Source of the DNA: Mycobacterium adipatum
Lineage (GTDB): Bacteria; Actinomycetota; Actinomycetes; Mycobacteriales; Mycobacteriaceae
DNA: 64,000 bases
Assembly (NCBI RefSeq): GCF_001644575.1
Contig: NZ_CP015596.1
Coordinates: 2,542,001-2,606,000 of the forward strand
Direction: 5' to 3'
Shown piece by piece: positions 1-8,459 of the stretch (position 1 is the stretch's first letter; each line of letters opens with the position of its first letter). Under the pieces are notes generated by a model. The model made no database searches. It was not told the origin of the DNA and saw only the letters and a list, made by a program, of their open reading frames with translations. The position numbers and the translations under genes were made by a program.

Positions 1-115
1 CGACAACCCGCGCTCCGGAGATCCGGCTGGTCAGGCGGGCGACATGGTCGGTGCCCATGATGCCGACGCCCAGGACGGCCACCCGAAGATCGTTCGCTGT
101 TCTTGAATCAGACAC
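1..115 (-). CDS. iolG: Inositol 2-dehydrogenase, N-terminal fragment (cut by window edge)
   Basis: Only the first 38 codons are present. The GTG start at 115 is read on the minus strand and the translation contains VAVLGVGIMGTDHVARL, the glycine-rich NAD(P) Rossmann start of Gfo/Idh/MocA oxidoreductases. An AGGAG Shine-Dalgarno overlaps the region of the iolE stop codon, 9 bases upstream. In the inositol pathway IolG oxidises myo-inositol to scyllo-inosose with NAD. The assignment rests on this fold signature plus the position as last visible gene of the iol operon; the substrate cannot be proven from 38 residues. Confidence 0.7.
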   Translation of the reverse strand, partial: MSDSRTANDLRVAVLGVGIMGTDHVARLTSRISGARVV

Positions 116-124
116 TGCGTTCTC

Positions 125-1045
125 CTAGCTGAAACGAACGGACGGGATGCCACAGGAACCCAGGTAGGCACTCGTGCGCTTGGCGATGGGCAGGGGAGCG
201 TCGACCTCGCAGGGGTACATGTCCTGCTCGACGATGGCGAACACGTCGATGCCGAGCTTCTCGATCTCGGCGAGCAGCGGCGGCATCTCCGGAATGCCGA
301 GCGGCGGTTCGGTCATGGCACCGAGCTTGACGGCCTCACCGAACGGCAGATCCTCCGCCTCGACCTTGGCGCGCACCTCGGGGTCGACCTGTTTGAGGTG
401 CAGGTAGCCGATGCGCTCGGGGGCCCGGCGGATGATGGCGATATTGTCGCCGCCGCAGTAAGAGATGTGCCCGGTGTCCAGACACAGGTTCACGAACTCG
501 GCATCGGTGCCGTCGAGGAAGCGGTAGACGTTTTCCTCGGTGTCGACATGGCTGTCGGCATGCGGGTGGTACTGCGCACGGACGCCGTACTTCTCGAACA
601 TCGCCTTGCCCAGCTCATTCATCCCCTGGGTCTTGTGCCGCCACTGCTCGGGGGTGAGGTTGCGGTCCTCCAGGACTGCCCCGGTGGCGGGGTCGCGCCA
701 CATCTCGGGGATCACGACAACGTGCTTGCCGCCGGCAGCGGCCGTCAGCTTGGCGACGTCCTCGATCTGGGTCCATACCGAGTTCCAGGCATCGTCGCCG
801 CGGGTCTGCGACTGGTGCAGGTGCTCGAACACGGTGCCGGCGGACAACTTCAGGTTGCGCTTGCCGAGTTCGTCGAGCAGCTGCTGCGGATCGGTCGGCA
901 GATAGCCGTACGGGCCGAGTTCGATCCACTCGTAGCCCGATTCGGCGACCTCGTCGAGGAACCGGGTGTACGGGGTCTGCTGCGGATCGTCAGGGAACCA
1001 GACGCCCCAGGAGTCGGGGGCGGATCCGACGAGAATGGTGCTCAT
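125..1045 (-). CDS. iolE: Inosose dehydratase IolE
   Basis: This 306-residue TIM-barrel protein belongs to the xylose-isomerase-like epimerase/dehydratase superfamily. It converts scyllo-inosose to 3D-trihydroxycyclohexane-1,2-dione (EC 4.2.1.44). The family N-terminus GSAPDSWGVW is at residues 7-16. Likely metal ligands lie in HPHADSH (160-166) and CLDTGH (188-193), with HLKQVD (216-221) further along. The gene starts 9 bases after iolD and ends 9 bases before iolG, so it is in the middle of one transcript. A second, more divergent IolE-like gene is at 16023-16895; this copy, inside the iolCBDE set, is the better candidate for the canonical dehydratase. Confidence 0.9.
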   Translation of the reverse strand: MSTILVGSAPDSWGVWFPDDPQQTPYTRFLDEVAESGYEWIELGPYGYLPTDPQQLLDELGKRNLKLSAGTVFEHLHQSQTRGDDAWNSVWTQIEDVAKLTAAAGGKHVVVIPEMWRDPATGAVLEDRNLTPEQWRHKTQGMNELGKAMFEKYGVRAQYHPHADSHVDTEENVYRFLDGTDAEFVNLCLDTGHISYCGGDNIAIIRRAPERIGYLHLKQVDPEVRAKVEAEDLPFGEAVKLGAMTEPPLGIPEMPPLLAEIEKLGIDVFAIVEQDMYPCEVDAPLPIAKRTSAYLGSCGIPSVRFS

Positions 1046-1054
1046 GGCGCTGTC

Positions 1055-3010
1055 CTAGTGGCGATCTGACGGGTTGACAAGGGGGCGTTGGACTTTCTTC
1101 CAGTCCGAATACCGTTGATAGGCCTCCTGTGTGGAGGCCAACGTCGATTCCTGGCTGACGGGCACATCCCACCAGGAGTGGCTGTCCGGTGCATAGATCC
1201 GGGGATCGGTCTCCACATGGATCACCGTGATGTGACCGGCGGCCTTGGCGACCTTGACTGCATCGGCGAACTCGGCCGCGGTGGCGACCTTGATGACATC
1301 GGCGCCCAGGCTTGCGGCGTTCGCGGCGAGGTCAACCGGCAGCTTGTCACCGTCGAGGCGGCCGTCGACGCTACGGTACCGGTACTCGGTGCCGAAGCGT
1401 TGAGATCCCAATGACTCGGAAAGCCCACCGATGGAGGCAAATCCGTGGTTCTGCACGAGGACCGGGATGATCTTGACGCCCTCCTGCACGGCCGTGGCAA
1501 TCTCGGTGGCCATCATCAGGTAGGAGCCGTCACCGACCATGACGAAGACGTCCCGGTCCGGTGCAGCCATCCGGACGCCGATACCACCGGCGATCTCATA
1601 GCCCATGCAGGAGAACCCGTACTCGACGTGGTAGCCCTTGCGATCCCGGGTGCGCCACAGCTTGTGCAGGTCCCCGGGCATCGAGCCGGCCGCGCACACC
1701 ACTACGTCACGGGGATCGGACAGCGTGTTGACCAGACCGATGACCTGGTTCTGATTCAACCCCGACCCGTCATCCGAGGTGGCGTACACCGAAGTGACGG
1801 TGTCCTCCCACTCGGCCGCGAGTTCGGTGACCCGGGTGCGGTATTCGTCGCTGGCGGTGTAACCGTCCAGCGCGGGGGACAGGGCCTGCAAAGCCTCGCG
1901 GGCATCGGCGACCACACTGATGCCACCCTGCTTGACCGAGTCCAGAGACGCCACGTTGATGTTCACGAACCGCACGTCCGGATTGTTGAACGCGGTGCGC
2001 GAGGCCGAGGTGAAATCGCTGTAGCGAGTACCGATCCCGATGATCACATCGGCCTCCGCGGCCAGCGCGTTGGCCGCGGTGGTGCCGGTGGATCCGATGG
2101 CGCCGACGCTCTGCGGGTGGTCGTGGTTCAGCGAACCCTTGCCGGCCTGGCTCTCGGCGACCGGGATCCCGGTCGCCGACGCCAGCGTGGCGAGCGCTTC
2201 TTCGGCGAACGCATAGTGCACTCCGCCACCGGCCACGATCAGCGGCTTGCCTGCCGAGGCGATGACCTCGGCGGCGCGGGCGATCACCGAACGTTCGGGC
2301 AGCGGACGGGCGATATGCCAGGTGCGTTCGGCGAACAACGATTCCGGCCAGTCATGCGCTTCGGCCTGGACGTCCTGCGGGATGGACACCGTGGCCGCTC
2401 CCGTCTCGACCGGATCGGTGAGCACGCGCATGGCACCCAACAGGGCCGCGGGCAGCTGCTCGGGCCGCCACACCCGGTCGAAGTAGCGCGACAACGGCTT
2501 GAACGCGTCGTTCACCGTGACATCACCGGAGGACGGCAGCTCGAGTTCCTGCAGCACCGGAGAGCTGACGCGGGTGGCAAAGGTGTCAGCCGGGAGCAGC
2601 AGCACGGGGAGCCGGTTGATGGTTGCCAGCGCCGCGCCGGTGAGCATATTGGTGGAGCCGGGACCGACGCTGGCGGTGACGGCCCAGGCCTGCAGCCGGT
2701 CCCGCTGCCGGGCGTAGGCGACCGCACTGTGCACCATGGCCTGCTCGTTGCGTCCCAGCACGTACCTCAGGCCGGGTTCGCGGCCGGCCTGCCGCGATTC
2801 GATCTCGTCCTGCAGCAGCGCCTGGCCCAGCCCGGCCACGTTGCCGTGGCCGAAGATGCCGAAGCAGCCGGCGAAGAACCTGGTGCGTTCCCCATCGTGT
2901 TCGACGTACTGGTTGGCGAGGAACCGAATGGTCGCCTGAGCGACGGTGAGACGCACGGATGGCTCGGTGTCGACGTGCTTCTCGCCTCCCTTCGGAGCGG
3001 TGGAAACCAT
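1055..3010 (-). CDS. iolD: 3D-(3,5/4)-trihydroxycyclohexane-1,2-dione hydrolase IolD
   Basis: This is a thiamine-diphosphate enzyme of the acetolactate-synthase fold, about 651 residues. It opens the cyclic dione to 5-deoxy-glucuronate (EC 3.7.1.22). The ThDP/Mg motif begins with GDGS about 160 residues from the C-terminus and is followed by the expected downstream Asn (VQNHG). A GTG start at 3016 would overlap the iolB stop codon. However, the AAGGAG Shine-Dalgarno is 7 bases before the ATG at 3010 and only 1 base from the GTG, so I chose 3010. It follows iolB with almost no gap, which implies translational coupling. Confidence 0.92.
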   Translation of the reverse strand: MVSTAPKGGEKHVDTEPSVRLTVAQATIRFLANQYVEHDGERTRFFAGCFGIFGHGNVAGLGQALLQDEIESRQAGREPGLRYVLGRNEQAMVHSAVAYARQRDRLQAWAVTASVGPGSTNMLTGAALATINRLPVLLLPADTFATRVSSPVLQELELPSSGDVTVNDAFKPLSRYFDRVWRPEQLPAALLGAMRVLTDPVETGAATVSIPQDVQAEAHDWPESLFAERTWHIARPLPERSVIARAAEVIASAGKPLIVAGGGVHYAFAEEALATLASATGIPVAESQAGKGSLNHDHPQSVGAIGSTGTTAANALAAEADVIIGIGTRYSDFTSASRTAFNNPDVRFVNINVASLDSVKQGGISVVADAREALQALSPALDGYTASDEYRTRVTELAAEWEDTVTSVYATSDDGSGLNQNQVIGLVNTLSDPRDVVVCAAGSMPGDLHKLWRTRDRKGYHVEYGFSCMGYEIAGGIGVRMAAPDRDVFVMVGDGSYLMMATEIATAVQEGVKIIPVLVQNHGFASIGGLSESLGSQRFGTEYRYRSVDGRLDGDKLPVDLAANAASLGADVIKVATAAEFADAVKVAKAAGHITVIHVETDPRIYAPDSHSWWDVPVSQESTLASTQEAYQRYSDWKKVQRPLVNPSDRH

Positions 3011-3012
3011 GG

Positions 3013-3882
3013 TCACTCTCCTTGGGTCTTGCGCATCGGCAGGCGCGGGTCGATTTCCTGGTGTTCCCAGCTGCCGCGCAGCCAGGTGTGGTCGGGGTTG
3101 TCGCAGATCAGCCAGGCGCGATCGGGTCCCGATCCGGCCATCACGTTGAGGTAGTACATGTGGTGGCCGGGGGCCGCGATGGACGGGCCGTGGTAGCCGT
3201 GCGGCACCAGCACGACGTCCCCGGAGCGGACCTCCTCGAGCACCTCGATCGGACGTTCGGGCGTGCCGAACACCCGGTGGTAGCCGAAACCTTTTGTCCC
3301 GGATGGGCTGTCGTCGATCTCGAAGTAGTAGATCTCTTCCAGCTGGGTTTCGAACTCGGTGTTCTCGTCATGCTTGTGGGACGGGTAGCTCGACCAGTTG
3401 CCGCCGGGAGTGATGACCTCGCAGGCGATCAGCGAGTCGGCCTCGAACGTGGTCGCCGTGCCGAAGTTGTGCACCTGCCTGCTGCAGTTGCCGGCCCCGC
3501 GCAACTCGACGGGCACGTCGGCGGCGGCGACCCGCCGGTTGGGGAAGCTCCGGCCGGCCCGGGCACCGCAGATGGCGATGCGACCGTGCCCGGACAGCGT
3601 GTAGGTCTGGTTGATGCCGAGGTAGACCATGTCGGCCGGACCGTCGAAAACCGAGGCCCGCGTCGACAGTTCGAAGGTCTCGTCACCGGCTGCGACGGAT
3701 CCGCCGCCGGACAGCGGCAGGATCATCACCTCCTCGTCACCGGTACTGCGGGTCACCGATCCGTCGATGCCGAGATCGAGGACGTGCAAGCTGGACTCGG
3801 CCCAACCGGCCGACTGCGGGGTGACATCGACGATGTAGGGCGCGTCCGCGGACCGGGCCGGGATGTAGAACTCGCTGTTCAT
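3013..3882 (-). CDS. iolB: 5-deoxy-glucuronate isomerase IolB
   Basis: This 289-residue bicupin converts 5-deoxy-D-glucuronate to 2-deoxy-5-keto-D-gluconate (EC 5.3.1.30). It has family hallmarks such as an N-terminal FYIPARS segment and the conserved second-cupin stretch PHGYHGPSIAAPGHHMYYLN with its His residues. Length is normal for IolB. The start is one base after the aldolase stop codon and the end adjoins the iolD start, so the gene sits in a tightly packed operon. Confidence 0.92.
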   Translation of the reverse strand: MNSEFYIPARSADAPYIVDVTPQSAGWAESSLHVLDLGIDGSVTRSTGDEEVMILPLSGGGSVAAGDETFELSTRASVFDGPADMVYLGINQTYTLSGHGRIAICGARAGRSFPNRRVAAADVPVELRGAGNCSRQVHNFGTATTFEADSLIACEVITPGGNWSSYPSHKHDENTEFETQLEEIYYFEIDDSPSGTKGFGYHRVFGTPERPIEVLEEVRSGDVVLVPHGYHGPSIAAPGHHMYYLNVMAGSGPDRAWLICDNPDHTWLRGSWEHQEIDPRLPMRKTQGE

Positions 3883-3883
3883 C

Positions 3884-4765
3884 TCAGCGCACCAGCTTCA
3901 CCGCGGTCGACACGGCGCCGGCGACGTCGTCGTCGGGCGGGTAGAGCAGAGTGCGCCCGACGATCAGGCCCTTCACCGCGGGCAGCGCCAGTGCCTTCTC
4001 CCAGCTGGCGAACGCCGCATCGGGATCGGTCGGGTCGCCGCCGAGGAGCAGCGTCGGCATGGTCGTGGACTCCATGACGCGGTCCATCTCGGGTACCACC
4101 GGCAGCTTCATCCACGTGTAGGCCGAGGTGGACCCGAGGCCCTGACTGATGTGCACGGACTTGACGACGGCGTCGGGGGAGAGGTCGTTGCGGACCTTGC
4201 CGTTCACCCGCGACGACATGAACGGCTCCAGCATGGCGATCAGACCGTGGGCGGCCAGTTCATCGACGGCCTGTGCGCAGGCCGCCATGGTGGCCACGGT
4301 GCCCGCGTCGTCGAGGTCGATGCGGCACAGCATCTTTCCGCCATTCATGTTGGCCGCAGCGGTCGAGGCTGCGGTGGCGCCGGTCATCCGGTCATCCAAC
4401 TCGAACGAGGACCCGGCGAGCCCGCCGCGGTTGAACGAGGAGAACACCACCTTGTCCTCGAGTGCGCCCAGCAGGACGAGATCGTCGAGGATATCGGCGG
4501 TGGCGAGCACGCCGTCCACACCCGGATCGGCGAGGGCGGCACGCAGCCGGTCCAGCAGCTCGATCCGGCTGTTCATGGCGGTCGGCCGGTCACCGACCGC
4601 CAGCGCACCACGAGCAGGGTGGTCGGCGGCGACGATCATCAAGCGGCCGTCCCCGCGCACCGTCGGTCGCGCGGCCCGGGCCTGCCAGGCCTGTGCGACC
4701 GCGGTGGGGTTGGCGGTCCGGATCGCTGTCACATCGGCATACGTCCGCACTGGTGGCTCAGACAT
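3884..4765 (-). CDS. Cgl0159-type (beta/alpha)8 aldolase of the iol operon
   Basis: This protein of about 293 residues starts MSEPPVRTYADVT. The ATG at 4765 overlaps the 3' end of iolC by 8 bases; a longer open frame upstream lies inside iolC and is discarded. It resembles the DeoC/LacD-like class I aldolases found in actinobacterial inositol clusters (Cgl0159 family). By position it would do the IolJ step, splitting phosphorylated 2-deoxy-5-keto-gluconate to dihydroxyacetone phosphate and malonate semialdehyde. A Lys inside LEDKVVFSSFNRGG could be part of the active site, but I cannot prove the Schiff-base residue. The family is fairly sure; the reaction is inferred from context. Confidence 0.8.
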   Translation of the reverse strand: MSEPPVRTYADVTAIRTANPTAVAQAWQARAARPTVRGDGRLMIVAADHPARGALAVGDRPTAMNSRIELLDRLRAALADPGVDGVLATADILDDLVLLGALEDKVVFSSFNRGGLAGSSFELDDRMTGATAASTAAANMNGGKMLCRIDLDDAGTVATMAACAQAVDELAAHGLIAMLEPFMSSRVNGKVRNDLSPDAVVKSVHISQGLGSTSAYTWMKLPVVPEMDRVMESTTMPTLLLGGDPTDPDAAFASWEKALALPAVKGLIVGRTLLYPPDDDVAGAVSTAVKLVR

Positions 4766-5744
4766 TGACGGCCTCCACCGCGGGCTGTTCGGCGAGATCG
4801 GCGACCTCGGCTGCGGTCGGCATGGCGGTCGAGCATTCGAGACGGGAGGCGACGATGGCGCCGGCGGCATTGGCGTAGCGCAGTGTCTTCTCCAGTGGCC
4901 AGCCTCGAAGTAGTCCATGGATGAGGCTGCCGCCGAAGGCGTCTCCGGCGCCCAGCCCGTTGACGACATCCACCTCGTTGGGTGCAACGGTCACCGAGCT
5001 GCGCTTGGACTTGCCGAGCACCCCGCGCGGTCCCTGCTTGACGACGGCCAGTTCGACACCGAGGTCGAGCAGGGCGTCGGCCGCCTTGTGCGGGCTGGTC
5101 TCGCCGACGGCGATCTCGCATTCCTCGCGGTTACCGACAGCGACCGTGACGTGGCGTAGCGCGCGCTGGACCTGTTCGGAGGCGGCGGCTGGGGAGTCCC
5201 AGAACATCGGGCGGTAGTCGAGATCCAGGACCGTCAGAGGCTTGCGTGCGCGCGCCTCCCACGCGGCGAAATGCGCGCTGCGGCTGGGCTCTTCGGACAG
5301 GCCGGTCACCGTGGACCAGAACAGGCGGGCATCGCACACGGCGTCGGTGTCGATCTCGTCGGCGGTGATCTGCAGATCGGGAGCCGAGGGCTTGCGGTAG
5401 AAGTACAGCGGAAAGTCATCCGGCGGGAAGATCTCACAGAAGGTGACCGGGGTGGGGTACTCGGAATGGGTGTGGACGTACCGGCTGTCGACTCCCAACC
5501 GGGTGAGCTCGTTACGTACGAATCGCCCGAACGGGTCGTCGCCGGTCCCGGAGATCAACGCGGTCCGGTTACCGAGCCGGGCGGCCGCGACGGCGACATT
5601 GGCGGCGCTGCCGCCGAGGAACTTGCCGAACGACTCGACGTCTTCGAGTCCGACGCCGGTCTGCAGGGGATAGACGTCCACGCCGCTGCGCCCGATGGCG
5701 ATCACGTCGAACGGTTCCGCGCTGGAGGGTCTTTCAGTAGACAC
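4758..5744 (-). CDS. iolC: 5-dehydro-2-deoxygluconokinase IolC
   Basis: This PfkB-family kinase of 328 residues phosphorylates 2-deoxy-5-keto-gluconate (EC 2.7.1.92). The PfkB signatures are FGKFLGGSAANVAVAAARLG near the N-terminus and NGLGAGDAFGG at 262-272, where GAGD forms the anion hole and Asp is the catalytic base. The start is GTG with a GGGAG Shine-Dalgarno 5 bases upstream. It is the first gene of the minus-strand iol operon. The promoter region at 5745-5840 carries the element shared with the ABC transporter promoter. Confidence 0.92.
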   Translation of the reverse strand: MSTERPSSAEPFDVIAIGRSGVDVYPLQTGVGLEDVESFGKFLGGSAANVAVAAARLGNRTALISGTGDDPFGRFVRNELTRLGVDSRYVHTHSEYPTPVTFCEIFPPDDFPLYFYRKPSAPDLQITADEIDTDAVCDARLFWSTVTGLSEEPSRSAHFAAWEARARKPLTVLDLDYRPMFWDSPAAASEQVQRALRHVTVAVGNREECEIAVGETSPHKAADALLDLGVELAVVKQGPRGVLGKSKRSSVTVAPNEVDVVNGLGAGDAFGGSLIHGLLRGWPLEKTLRYANAAGAIVASRLECSTAMPTAAEVADLAEQPAVEAVNV

Positions 5745-5806
5745 TTCTGCTCCCGAAGATGGTGGGCGGGCTCTTCTGCTAAGACTGTGCCTCGCGTCAC
5801 TCGCTC

Positions 5807-5829
5807 ATGTCAATAGTTTGTCCTGACAT
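5807..5829. promoter_or_regulatory. Probable operator/-35 region of the iol operon
   Basis: ATGTCA (5807-5812) and TGACAT (5824-5829) form a perfect inverted repeat with an 11-base spacer. Inside it TGTCCTGACA (5819-5828) is a smaller TGTC-NN-GACA palindrome. Read on the minus strand, the element ends in TTGACA, a good -35 hexamer for iolC. The same 23-base element, 20 of 23 identical, recurs at 9491-9513 before the ABC transporter. The GntR gene starting nearby is the obvious binding-protein candidate. Confidence 0.65.
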
Positions 5830-5897
5830 TCGAACTTTCGATCATGGTGCTATGGTTGGCTAATCTTTCTGATCAATGGCCCGAGATCGGAGTGGAC

Positions 5898-6629
5898 GTG
5901 CCGTTAGCTGTCGAGCTGGACAGGTCCAGCCCTGTTCCCCTCTACTATCAACTCGCCCAGGCGATCGAAGCCTCGATCCGCAACGGCGATCTCGCCCCCG
6001 GCGACCGGTTCGAGAACGAACTCGCACTGGCGAGCCGGCTGGCCTTGTCGCGGCCGACCACCAGGCGGGCGATCCAGGAACTCGTCGACAAGGGTCTGCT
6101 GGTGCGCAAGCGCGGCGTCGGCACCCAGGTGGTGCAGAATCCCGTGCACCGCAGGGTGGAGCTCACCAGCCTGTTCGACGATCTCGCGAAGTCCGGCCAG
6201 GATCCGACAACGCAGCTGCTCCAATACCACTCCGGTATCGCCGACGAGGAGATCGCCGCCGAGCTCAATCTGGGCAAGGATCATGAGATCGTCACCATTC
6301 AGAGACTGCGTTGCGCCAATGGGGAGCCGCTCGCGGTGATGACGAATCATCTGCCCATCGAGATCGCGCCAGATGCCGAGGAGCTCGAGGCCAGCGGTCT
6401 CTACCAGGCACTGCGCGGGCGCGGTGTGCACATCCGACTGGCCCGGCAACGCATCGGAGCCAAGCCGGCCAATCGCAACGAGGCGCGGCTTCTCCATGAG
6501 AAGGCCGGCGCGCCGCTGCTCACCATGAGCCGCACGGCGTTCGACGACTCCGGCCGCGCGGTCGAGTTCGGTAGTCACTGCTACCGCGCTTCGCGGTACT
6601 ACTTCGAGACCACGCTCGTCGACCGCTAG
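5898..6629 (+). CDS. GntR-family regulator (HutC/UTRA type), likely inositol repressor
   Basis: This protein of about 243 residues has an N-terminal winged helix: it begins PLAVELDRSSPVPLYYQLAQ, and LALSRPTTRRAIQELVDKGL is the recognition region. A UTRA effector-binding domain occupies the C-terminal two thirds. The open frame extends up to 5844, but GGAG at 5889-5892 sits 5 bases before the GTG at 5898, so I chose that start; a GTG at 5892 is also possible. The gene is divergent from iolC and the likely operator lies between them, consistent with an inducer-responsive repressor. The effector is not determinable from sequence. Confidence 0.85.
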   Translation: MPLAVELDRSSPVPLYYQLAQAIEASIRNGDLAPGDRFENELALASRLALSRPTTRRAIQELVDKGLLVRKRGVGTQVVQNPVHRRVELTSLFDDLAKSGQDPTTQLLQYHSGIADEEIAAELNLGKDHEIVTIQRLRCANGEPLAVMTNHLPIEIAPDAEELEASGLYQALRGRGVHIRLARQRIGAKPANRNEARLLHEKAGAPLLTMSRTAFDDSGRAVEFGSHCYRASRYYFETTLVDR

Positions 6630-6633
6630 CGTC

Positions 6634-7398
6634 TCAGGAGAAGGCCACGCGGAACGCTTCGAGTGCTGCGACGCTGTCACCGGCCGCGTACGCCTCCATG
6701 CAGACAGTGCCGTCATAGCCGCTATCGCGCAGTGCCTGTGCGACAGCGGGGTAATGGATCTCGCCGGTGCCTGGCTCGCAACGTCCCGGGACGTCGGCGA
6801 CCTGGATCTCGCCGATCGCGTCACCGCAGCGGCGCACGAGTTCGACGAGATTGCCCTCGCCGATCTGGGCGTGGTACAGGTCGAGCATCATCTTGACGTT
6901 CGGGTGCCCGACGCCCTCGACGAGGGCAAGAGTGTCCTTGGCGCGGGCCAGCGGCACACCCGGATGGTCGACGATGGTGTTGAGGTTCTCGACGCAGAAC
7001 GTGACGCCGGCCGCCGCGCCGAGGTCGCCGATGCGTTCCAGGGTGCGCAGCGCGCTCGCCCACATCTGGCCGGTGGCGCGTTGCCGCGGCCGGGCGGCCC
7101 GACCGTCGACGAGCTCGGCGGTGTGCAGGTTGAGCCGCGCAACCCCCAGCGTCTCAGCGGCTTTGATGCTGAGCGCGGCGGTACGCACCACGTCATCGGC
7201 GCTGTCCGGATCGACGAGGTCGCCGTGCAGATAACCGGTCATCGAGGAGAATCGGGCACCGGTGGCGGCCAGTGCATCGAGGTCCTTGTCGTGCCAGCTC
7301 CAGATCTCCACATCGAAGCCGAGCCCGTCGATCCGGCGCACCCGGTCGAGCAGGGGCAGATCGGTGAATACCATCTCCGCGCACACCGCGAGCCTCAT
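6634..7398 (-). CDS. Hydroxypyruvate isomerase-like TIM-barrel protein
   Basis: The product has 254 residues and starts MRLAVCAEMVF. It is a xylose-isomerase-like TIM barrel resembling hydroxypyruvate isomerases and related sugar epimerases. Motifs include FCVENLNT and MMLDLYHAQIGEGN, where Glu, Asp and His are typical metal ligands, and QVADVPGRCEPGTGEI near the end. Its ATG overlaps the stop of the upstream oxidoreductase (ATGA), so the two are co-translated. It converges on the GntR gene with only four bases between the stop codons. Hydroxypyruvate isomerase (EC 5.3.1.22) is the closest named function, but an inosose/sugar epimerase role is equally possible here. Confidence 0.75.
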   Translation of the reverse strand: MRLAVCAEMVFTDLPLLDRVRRIDGLGFDVEIWSWHDKDLDALAATGARFSSMTGYLHGDLVDPDSADDVVRTAALSIKAAETLGVARLNLHTAELVDGRAARPRQRATGQMWASALRTLERIGDLGAAAGVTFCVENLNTIVDHPGVPLARAKDTLALVEGVGHPNVKMMLDLYHAQIGEGNLVELVRRCGDAIGEIQVADVPGRCEPGTGEIHYPAVAQALRDSGYDGTVCMEAYAAGDSVAALEAFRVAFS

Positions 7399-8366
7399 GC
7401 CCGCACCCCGCTCAGCACCACCGGCGCCTTTGTCTCGATGGATTCGCGGGCCGCCAACGCTATTTCGAGTGCGACGCGGGCGTCGGCCCCCGTCACGGAC
7501 GGTTCCGAGCCGGCCAGCACGCTGTCGGCGAAATGGGCGAACTGCGCGGTATAGGCATCGGCGAACAACTCGGTGTTGATCCGGCCCGCGTGCTCGGGGG
7601 CCAGTCCGGCCTGAAGTACCCCGCCGGAGCCGAATACCTCGCCGCGGATGTCGTACCCGTACACGGCCTGGAAGCTGGCTTCCGCGATCGCGAAGGCGCC
7701 GTTGTCGAACCGGATCTGCACGACGGAGGTGTCCAGGAAGCCCCGGTCGGCGAACTCGGGATGGACCAGCGCATCGGCCTGCGCGTAGACCTCGGTGACC
7801 CGCGCGCCGGGGTTGAGCCAGCACAGCGTGTCAAAATCGTGGATGAGCGTCTCGTTGAAGATCGTCCACGGCTTGACACGGGCGGCGACCTCGGCGGAGA
7901 TGCCGGGATCGCGGGTCAGGGAACGCAACAGCTGCGGGGTGCCGATGTCGCCGGCATCCACACGGGCCCGCATGGCGGCGAAATCGGCGGCGAAGCGCCG
8001 GTTGAAACCGACCTGCAGCGCCACACCGGCGGCGTGTGCCGCGGTGATGGCTCGGTCGGCATCCTCCAGCGTCAGCGCCATCGGTTTCTCGCAGAACACG
8101 TGCTTGCCCGCGTGGGCCGCCGCGACCACCAGATCGGTGTGGCTGGCGGCGGGGGAGCAGATGGCCACGGCCTGCACCTCGGGGTCCGCGATGAGTTCCA
8201 AGGGGTCCCGGTAGCCGCGTGCGCCGGGGAACCTCTCTGCCGCGCCGGGTACCGGGTCGGCGACGGCAGCGAGCCGGGTGTTGGGCAGGCGCGTGGCAAG
8301 GGTTTCGGCATGAAAGCTGCCGATCCAGCCGGCGCCGATGAGGCCGAAGGACAACGGGGAGGACAT
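7395..8366 (-). CDS. Gfo/Idh/MocA oxidoreductase, inositol 2-dehydrogenase-like
   Basis: The product has 323 residues, starting MSSPLSFGLIGAGWIGSFHA with the GxGxxG NAD(P) site at the N-terminus. EKP in HVFCEKPMAL is the conserved catalytic-lysine motif of the family, and HDFDTLCW carries the downstream catalytic Asp/His region. An open frame running on to 8981 crosses the divergent LacI gene and is not real. It is the first gene of a two-gene unit with the hydroxypyruvate-isomerase-like gene. The operator CTAGAACGTTCTAG lies 17 bases upstream of its start, so the LacI neighbour probably controls it. Likely substrates are inositol isomers or a related sugar. Confidence 0.85.
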   Translation of the reverse strand: MSSPLSFGLIGAGWIGSFHAETLATRLPNTRLAAVADPVPGAAERFPGARGYRDPLELIADPEVQAVAICSPAASHTDLVVAAAHAGKHVFCEKPMALTLEDADRAITAAHAAGVALQVGFNRRFAADFAAMRARVDAGDIGTPQLLRSLTRDPGISAEVAARVKPWTIFNETLIHDFDTLCWLNPGARVTEVYAQADALVHPEFADRGFLDTSVVQIRFDNGAFAIAEASFQAVYGYDIRGEVFGSGGVLQAGLAPEHAGRINTELFADAYTAQFAHFADSVLAGSEPSVTGADARVALEIALAARESIETKAPVVLSGVRA

Positions 8367-8382
8367 GGCAGACTCCGATCGA

Positions 8383-8396
8383 CTAGAACGTTCTAG
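8383..8396. promoter_or_regulatory. LacI-type operator 1
   Basis: CTAGAACGTTCTAG is a perfect 14-bp palindrome, 17 bases upstream of the oxidoreductase start at 8366. Its centre is 54 bp, about five helical turns, from operator 2 at 8435-8452, which shares both half-sites. A CG centre flanked by symmetric arms is typical of LacI/GalR operators. Confidence 0.75.
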
Positions 8397-8434
8397 GGAC
8401 GGTAGGCGGCCCGGGCGTGTTTCGTCAACAATTT

Positions 8435-8452
8435 TTCTAGAAGGTTCTAGAA
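8435..8452. promoter_or_regulatory. LacI-type operator 2 overlapping the -10 of the LacI gene
   Basis: TTCTAGAAGGTTCTAGAA is an 18-bp palindrome with a mismatched GG centre. It contains TAGAAT (8447-8452), a consensus -10 hexamer, 7 bases before the GTG at 8460. Binding here would block the promoter of the regulator gene, implying autoregulation. Confidence 0.7.
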
Positions 8453-8459
8453 TTCCGGT

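Noticed and set aside
1445..3154. A 569-codon open frame on the plus strand antisense to iolD
   Set aside because: It lies wholly opposite iolD and iolB and has the low-complexity, Arg/Gly-rich composition of a high-GC shadow frame, with no start signal or family motif.
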